Positions 23,892 to 34,489 of a stretch of DNA of 64,000 nucleotides are shown piece by piece. The notes below the pieces were generated by a model. It did no database searches, had not been told where the DNA came from, and worked only from the letters and a program-made list of their open reading frames with translations. Each line of letters starts with the position of its first letter. The first letter of the stretch is position 1. The translations under genes and the position numbers were made by a program. The stretch is from Setophaga petechia. Lineage: Eukaryota; Chordata; Aves; Passeriformes; Parulidae. Location: NCBI GenBank assembly GCA_024362935.1, contig JANCRA010000006.1, forward strand, positions 33,845,924 to 33,909,923, in the 5' to 3' direction.

Positions 23892-24638
23892 ATGGGTGAA
23901 GCCTTACGTATCTGGGACGTCGAGTGGTGGGATAGAATAATAGCAGCAGATGAAGAAGGACGACTGCTGAGAAAGCTCTTCTTTAATGTACAGCAGGACC
24001 TTTAGCGTCTCGCGCAATATAGTGAACCAGCTGCCAAAGCCTTAACGAACCCACCACAGGATTGGATGAACTGGGTTCTTACCACTCAATTTGATGAATC
24101 CAAACCACTGAATAGTACAGCTTGTTGTGCTTGTAATAAATTGTTTTGCTGTGCTTGGGTTGCTCTAAAGTGTGCTGGGTGCGGGTATACTTACTGGTAT
24201 GATCAGGAACTCGTGTGGCAAATTTGGTGTTGGAGGTGTCGTGGCCAATGGGCAAGGGAACGTAGCTGGATTAGAGCTTTAAGTGAATTTACAGGTTTGT
24301 CAGGAAGAGAGGGACTTAATTTGTATGAGAGTGCAGAACAAATAATTACTGCTTTTGTGAGGTGGCGTTTGAATCACGAACTAAAGGGATTAGAAATAAG
24401 AAGAAATTCTCACATTGTGGCTGCCCGGTGTAGAAAACAAGTCCCACTAACCCAAACATCTGTGGTAGGGCCCATTGAGGGGGATCCTGACCAAGCATTG
24501 GATCAGTGTATCGAAAACCTTCAGAGATTGAGAATAGGAAAGTGGGGAACAGCAAAACTCAAAAGAAAGAAGGAAAAAAAAAAAAGAAGTGAAAGCTATA
24601 CAAAATGCATTTCATTACTGCTGTTGTATTATTGCTAG
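23892..24638 (+). CDS. Unrecognised Cys-rich ORF in the env position of the class I ERV
   Basis: A single frame of 248 codons runs from an ATG at 23892 to a stop at 24638, with one internal TAG near 24003. The part from 24066 is fully open (190 codons). It is cysteine-rich at 24120-24245 in the pattern CCxC, CC, CxxC, CxxC, with several Trp and Tyr between, like a zinc ribbon or treble-clef fold. A helical, Arg/Glu-rich middle follows, then a Lys/Arg-rich basic tail and a short hydrophobic end. It lies between integrase and the polypurine tract, where env belongs, but has no signal peptide, glycosylation-rich ectodomain, fusion peptide or membrane anchor. I do not recognise the family. It could be a captured or accessory gene. 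Confidence 0.5.
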
Positions 24639-24727
24639 TGAGCTAAACAATTGGGACTTGGGCTATGGTAGGAGCGTATCAGCGCCCTATAGGATCAGAA
24701 TTTGACGAAAGAATTCGTAAATTATAA

Positions 24728-24741
24728 GAAAAGGGGGGAAA
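24728..24741 (+). promoter_or_regulatory. Polypurine tract of the class I ERV
   Basis: AGAAAAGGGGGGAAA abuts the start of the 3' LTR. A canonical plus-strand primer. Confidence 0.85.
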
Positions 24742-25356
24742 TGAAGCCCCAAAACGGATAGCCTTCAAGAAATAATGAGTTAAAACATAGAATGTGAAGC
24801 ATAATGTGAAGCATTTGAAGAAAGCATAGAAACCACATAGAGCAATAAATCGGCTAAGGTATGGAACACAATGACAGGAAAGGGAGATAGGGATAGGGAA
24901 ACTGATGGACTAAGCATGTTCAGAGACAACGATGTCAAACTGACCCTAAGAACCTTGCCAAGCCATGGGGAGTGAGCCAACTACACCGGGAATTGGCCAA
25001 ATTAGGAAAGAAGTTCAAAAGTTTAAGGAGGAAGACTCATCAGGAGACCCCCGCCCATGATGAAGGCAGCCGGAACGACCGCCAAGATGATCCTCAAAAG
25101 AGATGTCCCCGCCCACGCTCCACCTACACCCCGCCCACACTCCGCCTACATATGAATATTCATGTAAAGATATGATTATGTATATGATCTGATGTAATCC
25201 TATATCCAAAACTGTATAAAAGGCTTGCTTTTGTTACTCAGAAATCCATTTTGTGATTTCTCCGACGCGTCGCAATAAAATACCTCCTGCCTATTTTGAC
25301 TGAAGCTGAGTCTCTTAGGCAGTTATTCTCGCCTTTTGGGGCAAAATTCGGCATCA
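24742..25356 (+). mobile_element. 3' LTR of the young class I ERV
   Basis: This 615-bp LTR is nearly identical to 17590-18211. TATAAAAG is at 25215 and AATAAA at 25274. It lacks the 7 bases present in the 5' copy near the transcription start. Confidence 0.92.
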
Positions 25357-26400
25357 AAGATACTGTCATTCAGGGCCTGGATTCTGACATTTGGATTCAA
25401 GCTCCAATGTTGAACGTCTAAGGATTGCTCCCACACAAAAAATATGACAACAGAAAGCTATTGCTGTTTTTTACCTTCACTTTGCCCTCATCTGAATGCC
25501 ACCAGCAGGATTATGTGTTTGCCTTCCCAAGGGAAGGTACTGTCATTCATGTTTGGGAGCACAGTTGCAGCATTTGGAGCAACACTCCAATATTGAATAC
25601 TTCCAATGATTATCTAACACAAAATGATCCAGGACAGAAATGTCTTTGTGGCCTTTACCTCCCCTTGGAAGCATATCTGCACAAGAAACAGTGGGTTATG
25701 TCCTCTTCTTCCCATGGAAAATCACCTTATTCCTCTTCAGGAGTCCATCACCTTACTTTGGATACAACTTTCCAATATTAAATATATCCAAGGATTGCGT
25801 TGACACAATATGTGTCAGGTCAGAAAATTGTTGCTGGATTCTACCTCCCCCAGGACAGCATGGAATCTGTTCTTTGAACCCTGACTCTAGGGATTTTCCT
25901 TCCCCTGTAAAAGTGCTTCAATCATCTTTTAGGAGCTCACCACTGAAATTTGGATGCCACCTCCAGTACTGAAAACATCCAAGGATTGCTCTCACACAAA
26001 ATATGGACAGACAGGTCTTGCTGGCCTTTACCTCCAGTGGACAGAGCTCCTGAAATAAAACGAACGTGCTTTACCATGGGAAGGAAAACACATAGCCCAA
26101 GTGGTTTAGGTGCAGGTTACAGGCTGCCCTAGGGGGGTAAAGATCAGCAACAGCTTTCTGATCTGGCAGCTTTTGTATGAAAGTCATATTTGGGCATATA
26201 TAATATCAGAGGTGGTATCCACGTTTGAATGATGGGCTTCTGGATGAGAATGAGAGTTCTTTTCTGTAGGAAGGAAAGCATGTAGTCCAGTGTTTGCGGT
26301 GCTGATGAGAGGCTGCACAGGGGAGGTAAAGGCCAGCCAAGACCTCTCTATCATGCCACATTTTTGGTGGGAGCAATCCTTGGACATAATATTGGAAATA
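25357..26400. repeat. Satellite-like tandem repeat, right part, with second orientation switch
   Basis: This continues the array interrupted by the ERV. Units containing the reverse complement of GGGAGCAATCCTTGG occur near 25412, 25792 and 25980. From about 26160 the orientation flips, and the forward core appears at 26370. Unit length is about 190 bp, with diverged copies. No gene is visible; the 118- and 110-codon ORFs lie inside repeat units. Confidence 0.7.
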
Positions 26401-26965
26401 TTATCTTATCTGGGTAATGGGTAAAATCCCTGTTCGTATTTGAATAATTGCACTTACAAGTGAAAAGCATGCATGATGTAGAATGCATGTACTAAGTTAC
26501 CATGCTTATTAGCTTAAATAAAAGAAGTGACTCTACCCTGTGGTTTGAACTTGTTAATGTGTCAACCAAATTTGCTTCCTGCTGGTAGTGATTGCTCCTG
26601 CAATAAGGACTAATGACAAAATTCCTTTTCCCTACTCAGAATCTCTTAGTTCCATCTCTTTAAATGTGGTTGAGTTGAATTGTGAATATTTCTTTGGTCT
26701 TTCATGGTGTTAGGCCTTGACATTCTTCAGGAGGAATCTCAACTTCTACTTTATGAAGTGCTTGCCCACTGCTCTTGCGGCTTCCCATGTTTTCAGGGGA
26801 GTCTCCTGCAATTTGAGTTGTTCTCCATGGGTAGTGTGCTCTCCTAATTTGAGCTATCAGTTCTGCAAAGTTTAGTACAGCAGTGATTGCAGATGTGGTA
26901 CTGGTGTTCAACTGCCTGTAATAAATCATAAACCACAACTGTCTGCTCAGCTCTTTCATGAGCCA
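26401..26965 (-). pseudogene. Possible retroelement coding remnant
   Basis: A minus-strand frame at 26702-26959 (85 codons) has a composition like ERV Gag but no diagnostic motif. The rest is AT-rich and non-coding by eye. It may belong to the remnant at 27500-29400. Confidence 0.25.
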
Positions 26966-26970
26966 GACCC

Positions 26971-27112
26971 TAAGACTGGCTCAGTTGGTCTGAGCATGGT
27001 GCTCAGAACAGCACAGTTGTTGGTTCAATCTGTGTATGGCCCATTCACTTAACAGCTGGACTTGATGATCTTTGTGGGTCCCTTTCAACTCAGAATATTC
27101 TGTGATCTGTGC
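26971..27112 (+). mobile_element. tRNA-derived SINE with CR1-like tail
   Basis: The head contains pol III-type A-box (GGCTCAGTTGG) and B-box (GGTTCAATC) sequences spaced as in a tRNA. The tail reads CTTGATGATC, then TTTCAACTCAGAATATTCTGTGATC, like the 3' end of CR1 elements that supply the retrotransposition machinery. It resembles the passerine TguSINE type. Confidence 0.8.
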
Positions 27113-27500
27113 CATAAGGGCAATGCCAACAGCAAACATTGGCTAAACACTGGCAAGTTCTATGAGACTGGAGTGTGTTAAAATGATCACTGGCCACTCT
27201 CTCTGACAGGAGAGATAGGAGTGTGACTGAGTGATAGTACCTTTTTTCTTTTAACCTGTCACCACCCCATCAATGCCTAAGCACACAGGTGCTTATATTG
27301 TGGCTGTTAGGTTTGGAATATTGGATACTTCAACTGTTAGTGGGGCCAAATTGGCCAGAACTTCAGAAATTCCACTTCTTCCTGCAGCAAAAATCCAGCA
27401 CAGGGACACGCTAGCAGTCCTTGGATCAGGGAGTGCAGGTGCCACGTGGAGTCAGCAGTCTCTGGACTTCTTTTAGGGTTTGGGCTAAACATTAACATTG
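27113..27500. other. Unassigned sequence
   Basis: No coding, repeat or regulatory feature I can support. Confidence 0.3.
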
Positions 27501-27549
27501 ACTCACTGCCATCAGGCAGACAACAGATTTAAACGTTCAGAACATCAAA

Positions 27550-29400
27550 ACACTAAATATTGTCATTGTGATCTTTGATTGCAAAGCAAGTAGCCAATAT
27601 CCACTTCTCATCCGGGACCCATAAATTAACCATAGCAGCTTGACAGATAACATTTTCTCCATTTACTAAAGTGATTTTAACTCTTAGCATCCAGGTCATA
27701 CACCCAGCTTCTTGGCATTCTGCTTCATTAGTACTGAATGCTGTGCTCCTGTATTTATTAGAAATGTAATTAATCATTGACAAGAACCAACTGGAATCTG
27801 GATGTATGGGTCATTAGTATATATGTACTGAGTGGGTTCCACTTGTTGCATTTCAGTCTCACTTGGTTTGTGCGTGGAATGCTTTTGTAAATCAGCCACC
27901 TGAATGGACTCTGCACAATACAGGGTGAATTAGTAGCTTGCTTAAGCATCACCTTTGCTGTTTCTTTCAGTTTTCATCCCTTCTCCTTTTCTTCCTGGAA
28001 TTGTTTCTGCAGTTGTTCATTTCTCAGTAACAGGGATAAATAAGGTTTCCTCTCTCAGGTCTTGTTTCTTTCTTCTATAATTTCCCCTGTTCAAATTCTA
28101 AAATAATTGTCTTTCCTTACCCTCTGCTGAACCAAGTAGGGTCTTAAGATGGTCTTTCTCAGTCATAAGTTTATCCATTTGGATTCTCAGCTTTTCTCCT
28201 GTCTCCATCTCAGAAGCCAGTGGTGACTTTGATACCTCATTTTCTGTGTAAGTCTTACTTTTGGTGAGCTTCCTTAAATGTTTGTAGCTGCCAGCCCCCA
28301 GCTCACTGAGGATAGCAAAAGTTATTTCTAAGACACCAATGAACAACATTAGCCTGTGAGGCCATAGCAATGATAGGTCTCCGAGGAGTTCCAGCTCCCA
28401 CATCAACATCTTTACCCTGCCTGTGGCAAGGGAGTGCAACTTTCCTTTTCTCCAAGTACTACAGTCTCCAGAACTCCAGAACAGTGATATATTATCTCCA
28501 GCAGTGGATAATATATCACTTCCCAAGAAATTCCTTTCTGCAAGCCTTTCACTCAAACTGCATTCCATCATGCACTGGGACCCTGCTGCTCCCTTTTGGG
28601 CAGTCTGCTTCCTTGGTGCAATTCCAATCTCCTGATTATTGTTCTGTTTACTAATTGTTAAGTGAAACCAATCCTTCTGCCATAGTTAATTAGCTATGAA
28701 GATCTCTTTCCCCACAATAAGGGTCTTTTCCCTTGTCTTCCTCTCTGTGAGGTTAACACTTGCTTCAAGTGATCCTAAAATTCTGCTGCAGTGTTTTATC
28801 ACATCCAGCAAAACTCTGACCATGGCAGCCACATACTTGGTTAACCAGAGATGTAGGTGAGGGCTGTCCTGGAACATCTGTCATTCATCAGTTGCAAAAA
28901 CACTGCCTTCTGTACACTCTCTGTCCCATGATCTATGGTTGGGGTCTCGATCCTAAGCAAATCACTCCTCTCTAAGGGATGCAACCTCCTGCTCAATAGG
29001 CAGCACTCTGAGTTAAAAACCACAGTTTTCTCTGGTCACTCATATTAAAAATATTTCTGGCCTCCAGAAGCCTTGGGCCTCCACCTCAGACAAATGATTT
29101 AATCACCCCCTGCCAGAGGCACTCTCCTAACATATCCAGTTTCTGATCACTATGTAAGTGTGCTATACTTTTCCTGGAACTTTGCTATCTTGGCTGCTGT
29201 GTATGACACTGTTTTAATAACAGTGTGCAGACCCTGACTATCATAGAAGGTTTCATCTTTAATTTGGGGTTGTGATGTGATTTCCTCATTATCACATGTA
29301 CTGCTGCTTATAGGGTCCTTAGAGACGTCAAAGCAATTTTCTGTCCTGTCCACAATTTGGATTGTTAAGTTTCTTGGAAAGTTCAGTAACAAAAATATTC
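27550..29400 (-). pseudogene. Decayed LTR-retroelement gag/pro-like remnant
   Basis: Four minus-strand frames in series are open for 60-157 codons: 29150-29392, 28841-29023, 28098-28571 and 27553-27783. The 28098-28571 frame ends in a Lys/Glu/Leu-rich stretch that could form a coiled coil. The 27553-27783 frame has a Cys-containing beta-rich pattern reminiscent of a retroviral protease surround, without a clear DTG. Order and strand fit gag to pro of an old ERV. No LTR is seen. Low confidence. Confidence 0.35.
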
Positions 29401-29419
29401 CCCACCAAATTCAGCACCA

Positions 29420-30244
29420 GACTGTCTGGGGAAAAAAGAGGGTTGAGGAGACCCCAAAACTGGAAGTATCCCAAACCAGGTGAGTGGGGGCTAGGCTGGG
29501 ATTTTAGGGGGGATATTTGGGGTTCATGAGGTTTGGGGGGCTCAGAGGGTACCCCAAGGATGGCAGCGATGGGCAGGTTTAAGGGGAATTGGGGTTCCAG
29601 GGTAGGTTTTGGGTTCAGAGGCTCGGGAGGGGTCTCCAAGGCATGAGGAAGGGGGGCTGGGGTCCCAGGGCAGGGTTGGGGTTGCGTGGCTCTGTTCTGG
29701 GCCCCCTCCCGTGCCCTCAGGCGCGGCCACAGGCGCCGCCCGGGCCGCGCCCCCACAGGCCCCGCCCTTCCCCGCTCAGCAGCGCCCCCAGCGGCAGCAG
29801 CGGGAACAGCACCCAGAGCCCCTGTAGCCCCGTCCCCCAAGTGTGGCCCTCCCCAAGCCCCGCCCCATAGCGGGGACATGGTCGAAGCCCCGCCCCCCAG
29901 AACCCCGCCCATGGATGGAGTCCGCCAAAACCCCACCCCCGCGGGGGCACTAAGCCCCGCCCCCCAGAGGCAACCCTGCCACATTCAAGCCGCCTCTGAG
30001 CACCCCCCTCAAAGCCCTGCCCTCCGCTCAAAAAGCGAATCCCTTACGCGCCACCCCCTAGACGACCCCCCGCCACCACTATGCACGGAACCCCTTGGGC
30101 CCCAAGACCTTCCTGGCTCCCATCCCAGGCGCCCTCACCTAGAATACTCTCAGAGCCCCTCTCCCTGTGGGTTCTCCTCCCCTCCAGAGTTCCCCCCTGT
30201 GGTGCCTCACCTCCAAATCCCCTCCAAGCTCCCCAGCATCAGCA
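29420..30244. other. GC-rich segment downstream of CENPA
   Basis: The sequence is CpG- and C/G-run-rich. On the minus strand, 29719-29825 could be a last exon with a hydrophobic stretch after an acceptor-like CTACAG, but I could not confirm a partner exon. ORFs on both strands overlap. No gene is called. Confidence 0.25.
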
Positions 30245-30261
30245 CCTAGGGGTCACAAACA

Positions 30262-30267
30262 TTTATT
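30262..30267 (-). terminator. CENPA polyadenylation signal
   Basis: AATAAA on the minus strand lies about 293 bases past the CENPA stop codon, followed by a G/T-containing stretch. This gives a short 3' untranslated region. Confidence 0.6.
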
Positions 30268-30559
30268 GGGGTACAGCAGAACCGGGAGGGTCTCCACTAG
30301 GGTGGAGGTCCTGGGTAGGTTTCTCTGGCACTGGCATGCTGGTGATGGGGGTTCCAGGGGGATCATGGGTAGGGGTCCTCAATAATCTGAGAGGTGCTGG
30401 GCTAAGGAAGGGGACCTTCACCCCGGGATGGGTCCACGTGGGGAGGCTTGGGGGACCCCATGGTGGGGGGGGGGGGTCTCAGCATGATGGCCCCATAGGA
30501 GGTCCCAGTAAGATTACAGATGTGAGATTATCCGGAGAGCCTCCCCAGGGGGTCCTCAT

Positions 30560-33230
30560 TCAGATGCCCCCCGCCTCAGGTCCCCGCAGGCGCCGGGCCA
30601 GCTGCAGATCCTTGGGGAACAGGGTGACTCGGCGGGTGTGCAGCGAGCACAGGTACGCGTCTTCCAACAGCCTCACCATGAAGGCCTCTGCTGCCTGTGT
30701 ACCAAAACCTGAGGGAGGGTCCCCAAAGCTCCCCAGCATGCCCCAACCCCCACACCTTCCCCCGGGGTCAGAGACTCCCTCCCAAACACACACTCGGGGG
30801 GCAGGGTCCCTCCATACCCACCCATGGGTGACTGAAGCACCTTGTGCCTGTCAATGTGTTAGGGGGGGATCAACACCCAGTGACCCATCCTCAATCCCCG
30901 ACAGACCCCAGGAAAAAGGGACTCCCCCACCCAGCACCCAGAGACCCTCTCAACATCCATGGAACCCTGTCCCAGAACCCATAGACCCTCCCCACAGGCA
31001 ATGGAGACCCTCCTAGACTCCCCCTCAGCTCCCATCACATACACCCAACAAACCTCTCAGCCTCATGCAAGCATCCAAAGAGACCTTCCTGAACCTCCCC
31101 AGCCCCAGAGACACCCCCAGCACCCATGGAAACCTTCAGACCTCTGCTGCAGCACCCCCAGACCCCCAGCCCCCATGGAAACCTTCTCAGTACCCATGAG
31201 ATCCCCCTCAGCCCCTTCCCCACCCCCATAAGTCCCTGGATACCCCTGCAGGACCCATAGGACCCCTCCAGCCCCTCTGTGACCTCCCTCCAGCACGCCT
31301 GGGCGCCCCGAGCCCCACCTCCTGCAGCGCCAGCAGGGCCATGCTCTGCCAGCGGTAATCGACCCCGCGGGTGAAGAGCAGGCAGATCTCCCGCACCTGC
31401 AGCAGGGAGGGCACAGCCAGGGGGGGACACGGGGGCAGCAGGGTCACAGGGAGTGCGGGGACATGGGACAACATGGAGGGGATATGGGGGCATTGGGGAC
31501 ATCCCGGGCTGGGGCCACCACCATGGCGACACCCGGGAGACACTGCCCTGGGGACATCCCAGGGACCTGGGGACACCCTTGTTGTCATCCTGGAGACACT
31601 TTGGGGACACTCCAGGGAGAGGAACACTGGGGACTGGAACACCTGGGAATGCACTGGGGAGTGGGGACATGGGAATATCATGATGGGGACAACCTGGGAT
31701 CTCCCAGGTGGGAGGCAGGGGGGAAGCACCCCTCTGGGAACATCTTGGGAGCACCCTCAGCCATGGGAACATGGGGACACCGTGATGGGACAGGGGGGAC
31801 AGTGCCAGCACAGCAGGAGGGGCACAGGGAACTCTCAATCCATGCAGCCTCTGAAGGTGGCAGGACACAAGGATGTCTGGAACCACAGAATGTCATTGGA
31901 GGATATGCAAGGATGTTGGGGGAGAACAGGCCCACCATGTCACGAGGATGGGGAGGACAAGGACACGGGGAGGGCTGGAACAGGGTTGAGGGGAGGGCCT
32001 GGGGGAAAGGGATGGTCTTGAAGAGTCACAGGGGGTGATCTGGGGTTCTGGGGGTAACTTGGTGGGTCTTTTAGGGGGTTGGAAAATCACACTGGGTTTT
32101 TGGGATGGGGTCCAAGGGGAGGTTGGAGGGTTCCAGGTTGGATTTCAGGAGTCCAGTGTGGATTTGGGGTTGGATTTGAAGAGGTCCTAGGGATTGTTTG
32201 AAGGGTTCCAGTGAGTATTTGGGAGAGTCCAGTGGGGAGCTGAAGGGTCCCAGGGTGGATTTGAAGGCTCTGGGGGAAGTTGCAGGGTCCGAGAGGATTG
32301 ATCTGGGGTGTCCTGGGATGGATTTGGGGATACCAGGAGAGGGGATCCAGAGTGGTTTGGAAGATCCCAGACAATGCTGGAGGTTCTGGGGTGAAATTGG
32401 GGGGGATCCTGGAGGGGTTTGGGGGTCCCACAGTAGATTTTGTGGGTATCTGAGATGATCTCTGTGGTCCCAGGGGAGTTTGGAAGTCCATGGGGGGTGC
32501 TGGGGCGGTCTGGGGGGGAAATCGGGTTGTCTGGGGATTTTAGGGATGTGGGGGGTTCTCACCAGGCGGGCAAAGGGGCCGGGGCGCAGCAGCAGGCGGG
32601 TGCTGCTCTGGAACTTGCGGATCTCCTGCAGTGCCCGCTGACCTGGGCGGCGCCCTGTGGGGACATCAGAGAGGGGTCTGTGGGGGCTTTAGGGGATCTA
32701 TTTAGCCTGGGGGGCACAGATGGGGGCATCTAAAGGAATATGGGGGGTATAGATCTATAGAGCCTGTCAGAACACAGGGGGCTATAGGGGATCTATGGCG
32801 GGGCTATAGGGGCTGGGGGGACAGGGGGAGGCTGTGAGGGTTATAAGTGATCTGTAAGGTCTGGGGGGACATTGTGGGTATAAAGGATCTATAGGCAGCT
32901 ATAGTGATGGCCGATATAGGGCAGTTATAGCGGACAGGGAGAATGGGGGTAGAGGGGCTATAGGGGAGAGGGAGTGTGGGGTGACTGTAGGTGATGGAAG
33001 CATATAGGGGTATATAGGGCGCAGGCTAGGGGCGGGCGGAGGACAACAATAGAGGGAGTCCATAGGAGTGCTCTGGAGGGGGGCGTGAAAGGGGGTTCAA
33101 TGTAAGAGGTCCATAAGGGGTGTCTATAAGGGGAGTCCGCCGCCCCTCACTCACTGCGTGCCCGCGGCGGGGGCGGTGGGGGGGGTGGGGACCGCCCGCG
33201 CCGTCGGGGGCTGGGCTTGCGGCGGGGCAT
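30560..33230 (-). CDS. CENPA: CENP-A, centromeric histone H3 variant (four coding exons)
   Basis: CENP-A replaces H3 in centromeric nucleosomes and marks where kinetochores form. Exons on the minus strand are 33155-33230, 32563-32654, 31319-31396 and 30560-30694. Lengths 76, 92, 78 and 135 splice in frame to 126 residues plus stop, close to the size of other vertebrate CENP-As. All introns start GT and end AG; the donor after exon 3 (GTGGGG) is weak. The N-tail is basic with eight consecutive prolines at residues 15-22. The alpha-N helix ([11 protein letters not shown]) is at about 31-41. Loop 1 has the CENP-A-type TRGVDYRW, in the centromere-targeting region, at about 65-72. Alpha-2 includes LALQEAAEAF, and the last helix region has [12 protein letters not shown]. 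The tail ends GPEAGGI. No lesion is seen; the gene looks intact. Confidence 0.95.
31421..31830. repeat. GGGGACA-type minisatellite in CENPA intron 2
   Basis: A degenerate tandem array is built on GGGGACA/GGGGACACC-like units, lying in the intron between exons 2 and 3. Overlapping ORFs on plus (191-216 codons) are by-products of the repeat. No function is inferred. Confidence 0.7.
32040..32550. repeat. Degenerate G/T-rich repeat in CENPA intron 2
   Basis: Short variants of a GGGTCCAG...GGATTTGG theme recur at roughly 30-45 base spacing. The opposite-strand ORFs (163 and 134 codons) are Pro/Ser/Leu-rich repeat shadows. Confidence 0.5.
32690..33140. repeat. TATAGGGG-type repeat in CENPA intron 1
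   Basis: Many imperfect copies of CTATAGGGG and GGATCTAT fill the first intron. No coding. Confidence 0.5.
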
Positions 33231-33299
33231 GGTGTGGCCGAGTCCACCGCAGGGTCAGGGCGACTTCAGAAGGGGACCCGGCGGCCGGGGAAGGGAGAG

Positions 33300-33520
33300 T
33301 CAGGGTGAGCTCAGGTGTGCGGGGCCCCCTCGCCGCTGCCGGGATCCGCCGCGCTGCGCCGTTCAAATCTCCCGCCGCGCCGCTCGTGACGTCACTTCCC
33401 CCCGCGCGCCAATCGGGGCGCGCGACCGCCCCGCGCCGGACTCCGCGGCTCGATGGCGCCGCGCCCACCGAGGGCTCATTAGCATAACTCTGCATGGCCC
33501 CGCCCCCAGGCACCCCGCGC
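33300..33520 (-). promoter_or_regulatory. CENPA promoter CpG island
   Basis: This is CpG-dense sequence immediately upstream of the CENPA start codon. It holds a perfect CRE (TGACGTCA, 33387-33394), a CCAAT box (33409-33413, opposite orientation to the gene) and the cell-cycle element listed separately. There is no TATA box, as is typical of housekeeping and cell-cycle genes. Confidence 0.75.
33362..33376 (-). promoter_or_regulatory. CDE-4nt-CHR cell-cycle element
   Basis: On the minus strand the order is GGCGG, four bases (GAGA), then TTTGAA. This matches the CDE/CHR tandem of late cell-cycle promoters bound by DREAM/MuvB complexes, which repress in G0/G1 and activate in G2/M. It lies about 130-145 bases upstream of the CENPA ATG. 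CENPA is known in mammals to be a G2-expressed gene, so the element fits. Binding is inferred from sequence only. Confidence 0.7.
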
Positions 33521-33539
33521 CTTGGTCTCCCAGGGTGGT

Positions 33540-33732
33540 CTCAGTTACCGTCCCCGTGCGGTGCCAGTATGGGCTCTGTTATCGTCCTGGTGTGATCCCA
33601 GTCACTCCCATGTGGTTCCCATTGCTCTCTGTCATCTGCATGGTTCCATTTACTCCCAGAATGATTCCAGTCCCCTGCAGTATGATTTTAGTGCTTTCCA
33701 GTCACTTCCAGTGTGAGTCCAGTATGACCCCT
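33540..33732. repeat. Degenerate CCCAGTCACTCCCAGTATGA-type minisatellite, left part
   Basis: Short imperfect units with CCCAGT, TCACTCCCA and GTATGATCC recur. The same theme continues at 34490-34760. The intervening segment appears to have been inserted into it. Confidence 0.6.
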
Positions 33733-34485
33733 GTTATGTTTGCCCAATTATCCCTTAAAAAAAAACCCCAAACAATATTTGAGATAGCAGCAATTTTAAT
33801 TAAATAGTTTAGGAAATATATAAATAAGGGATAATTTGGTTCAAGTAATAGCGCATAAGCAAAAGATAACCGCGGGGTACGGAGTGCAGGGTTCTGGGAC
33901 CCTTGCCACCTCACGTACAAGCTTGCCAAGTAAAAATTACCCCCTTATATGCCATGGGTTAATAACACCTCCTCCTATTTTCGGTTTGTCACATTTCTAT
34001 CTCCGCCCTCATGATCACCTTTACCGCGCATGCGCCACCACTCAGTCTGGTGGTCGCACAAGGCTTTTGGGGGTTGTCTGATGAAGATTTCGTAGTCTTC
34101 CTCTGTGTCCTTTAATTCACCTTTGGGTTACACATGCGCACCAAGCCAGTACAATGTAAGCCAAGACTAACATATCACTATATCTACATATCAAGGCAAT
34201 AAATCCCTTAGAATTAGCATTTTCTGGGACCCAACCAGGTTTTGCTTCCTTTCTGCTCATTTTTAGCAACTGTATCTTCAGCTTCTTTCCTCCTGTCCTT
34301 GTGAACATCCGCCGGGAGGGGGGGGGGGTGGAGCCCCTCCTCTCCCTCTCTTCTTTGGCATTACCACTTTTAACTATTTTTATTATTCCCAATTAATATA
34401 ATAATTAATATAATTACTGTACCAATATTGATTATTGTTTCAATTTTATCAGCACGAATCATACCTATTTATCACATCCCTGTCA
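33733..34485 (-). mobile_element. Probable LTR/retroelement insertion in the minisatellite
   Basis: This AT-richer block starts TGTTATG and ends CCCTGTCACA on plus, with TG...CA-type ends, and splits a uniform minisatellite. It includes a G-run near 34318 and a minus ORF of 91 codons without a family motif. The size (about 750 bp) suits an LTR, possibly with some internal sequence. No target duplication was found. Confidence 0.4.
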
Positions 34486-34489
34486 CACT

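Noticed and set aside
24066..24638. Accessory ORF read as a degraded env
   Set aside because: No signal peptide, glycosylation-rich region, fusion peptide or membrane anchor; too short and too Cys/Lys-rich. Kept instead as an unknown ORF.
26971..27112. Functional tRNA gene
   Set aside because: Box A and B are present, but the cloverleaf is not maintained and the tail is CR1-like, so it is a SINE.
29328..29984. 218-codon minus-strand ORF as a gene
   Set aside because: Composition-driven in CpG-rich DNA, partly overlapping a retroelement remnant; no conserved domain or paired exons could be established.
31371..32038. 216- and 191-codon plus ORFs
   Set aside because: They lie antisense to CENPA within the GGGGACA minisatellite and are repeat translations.
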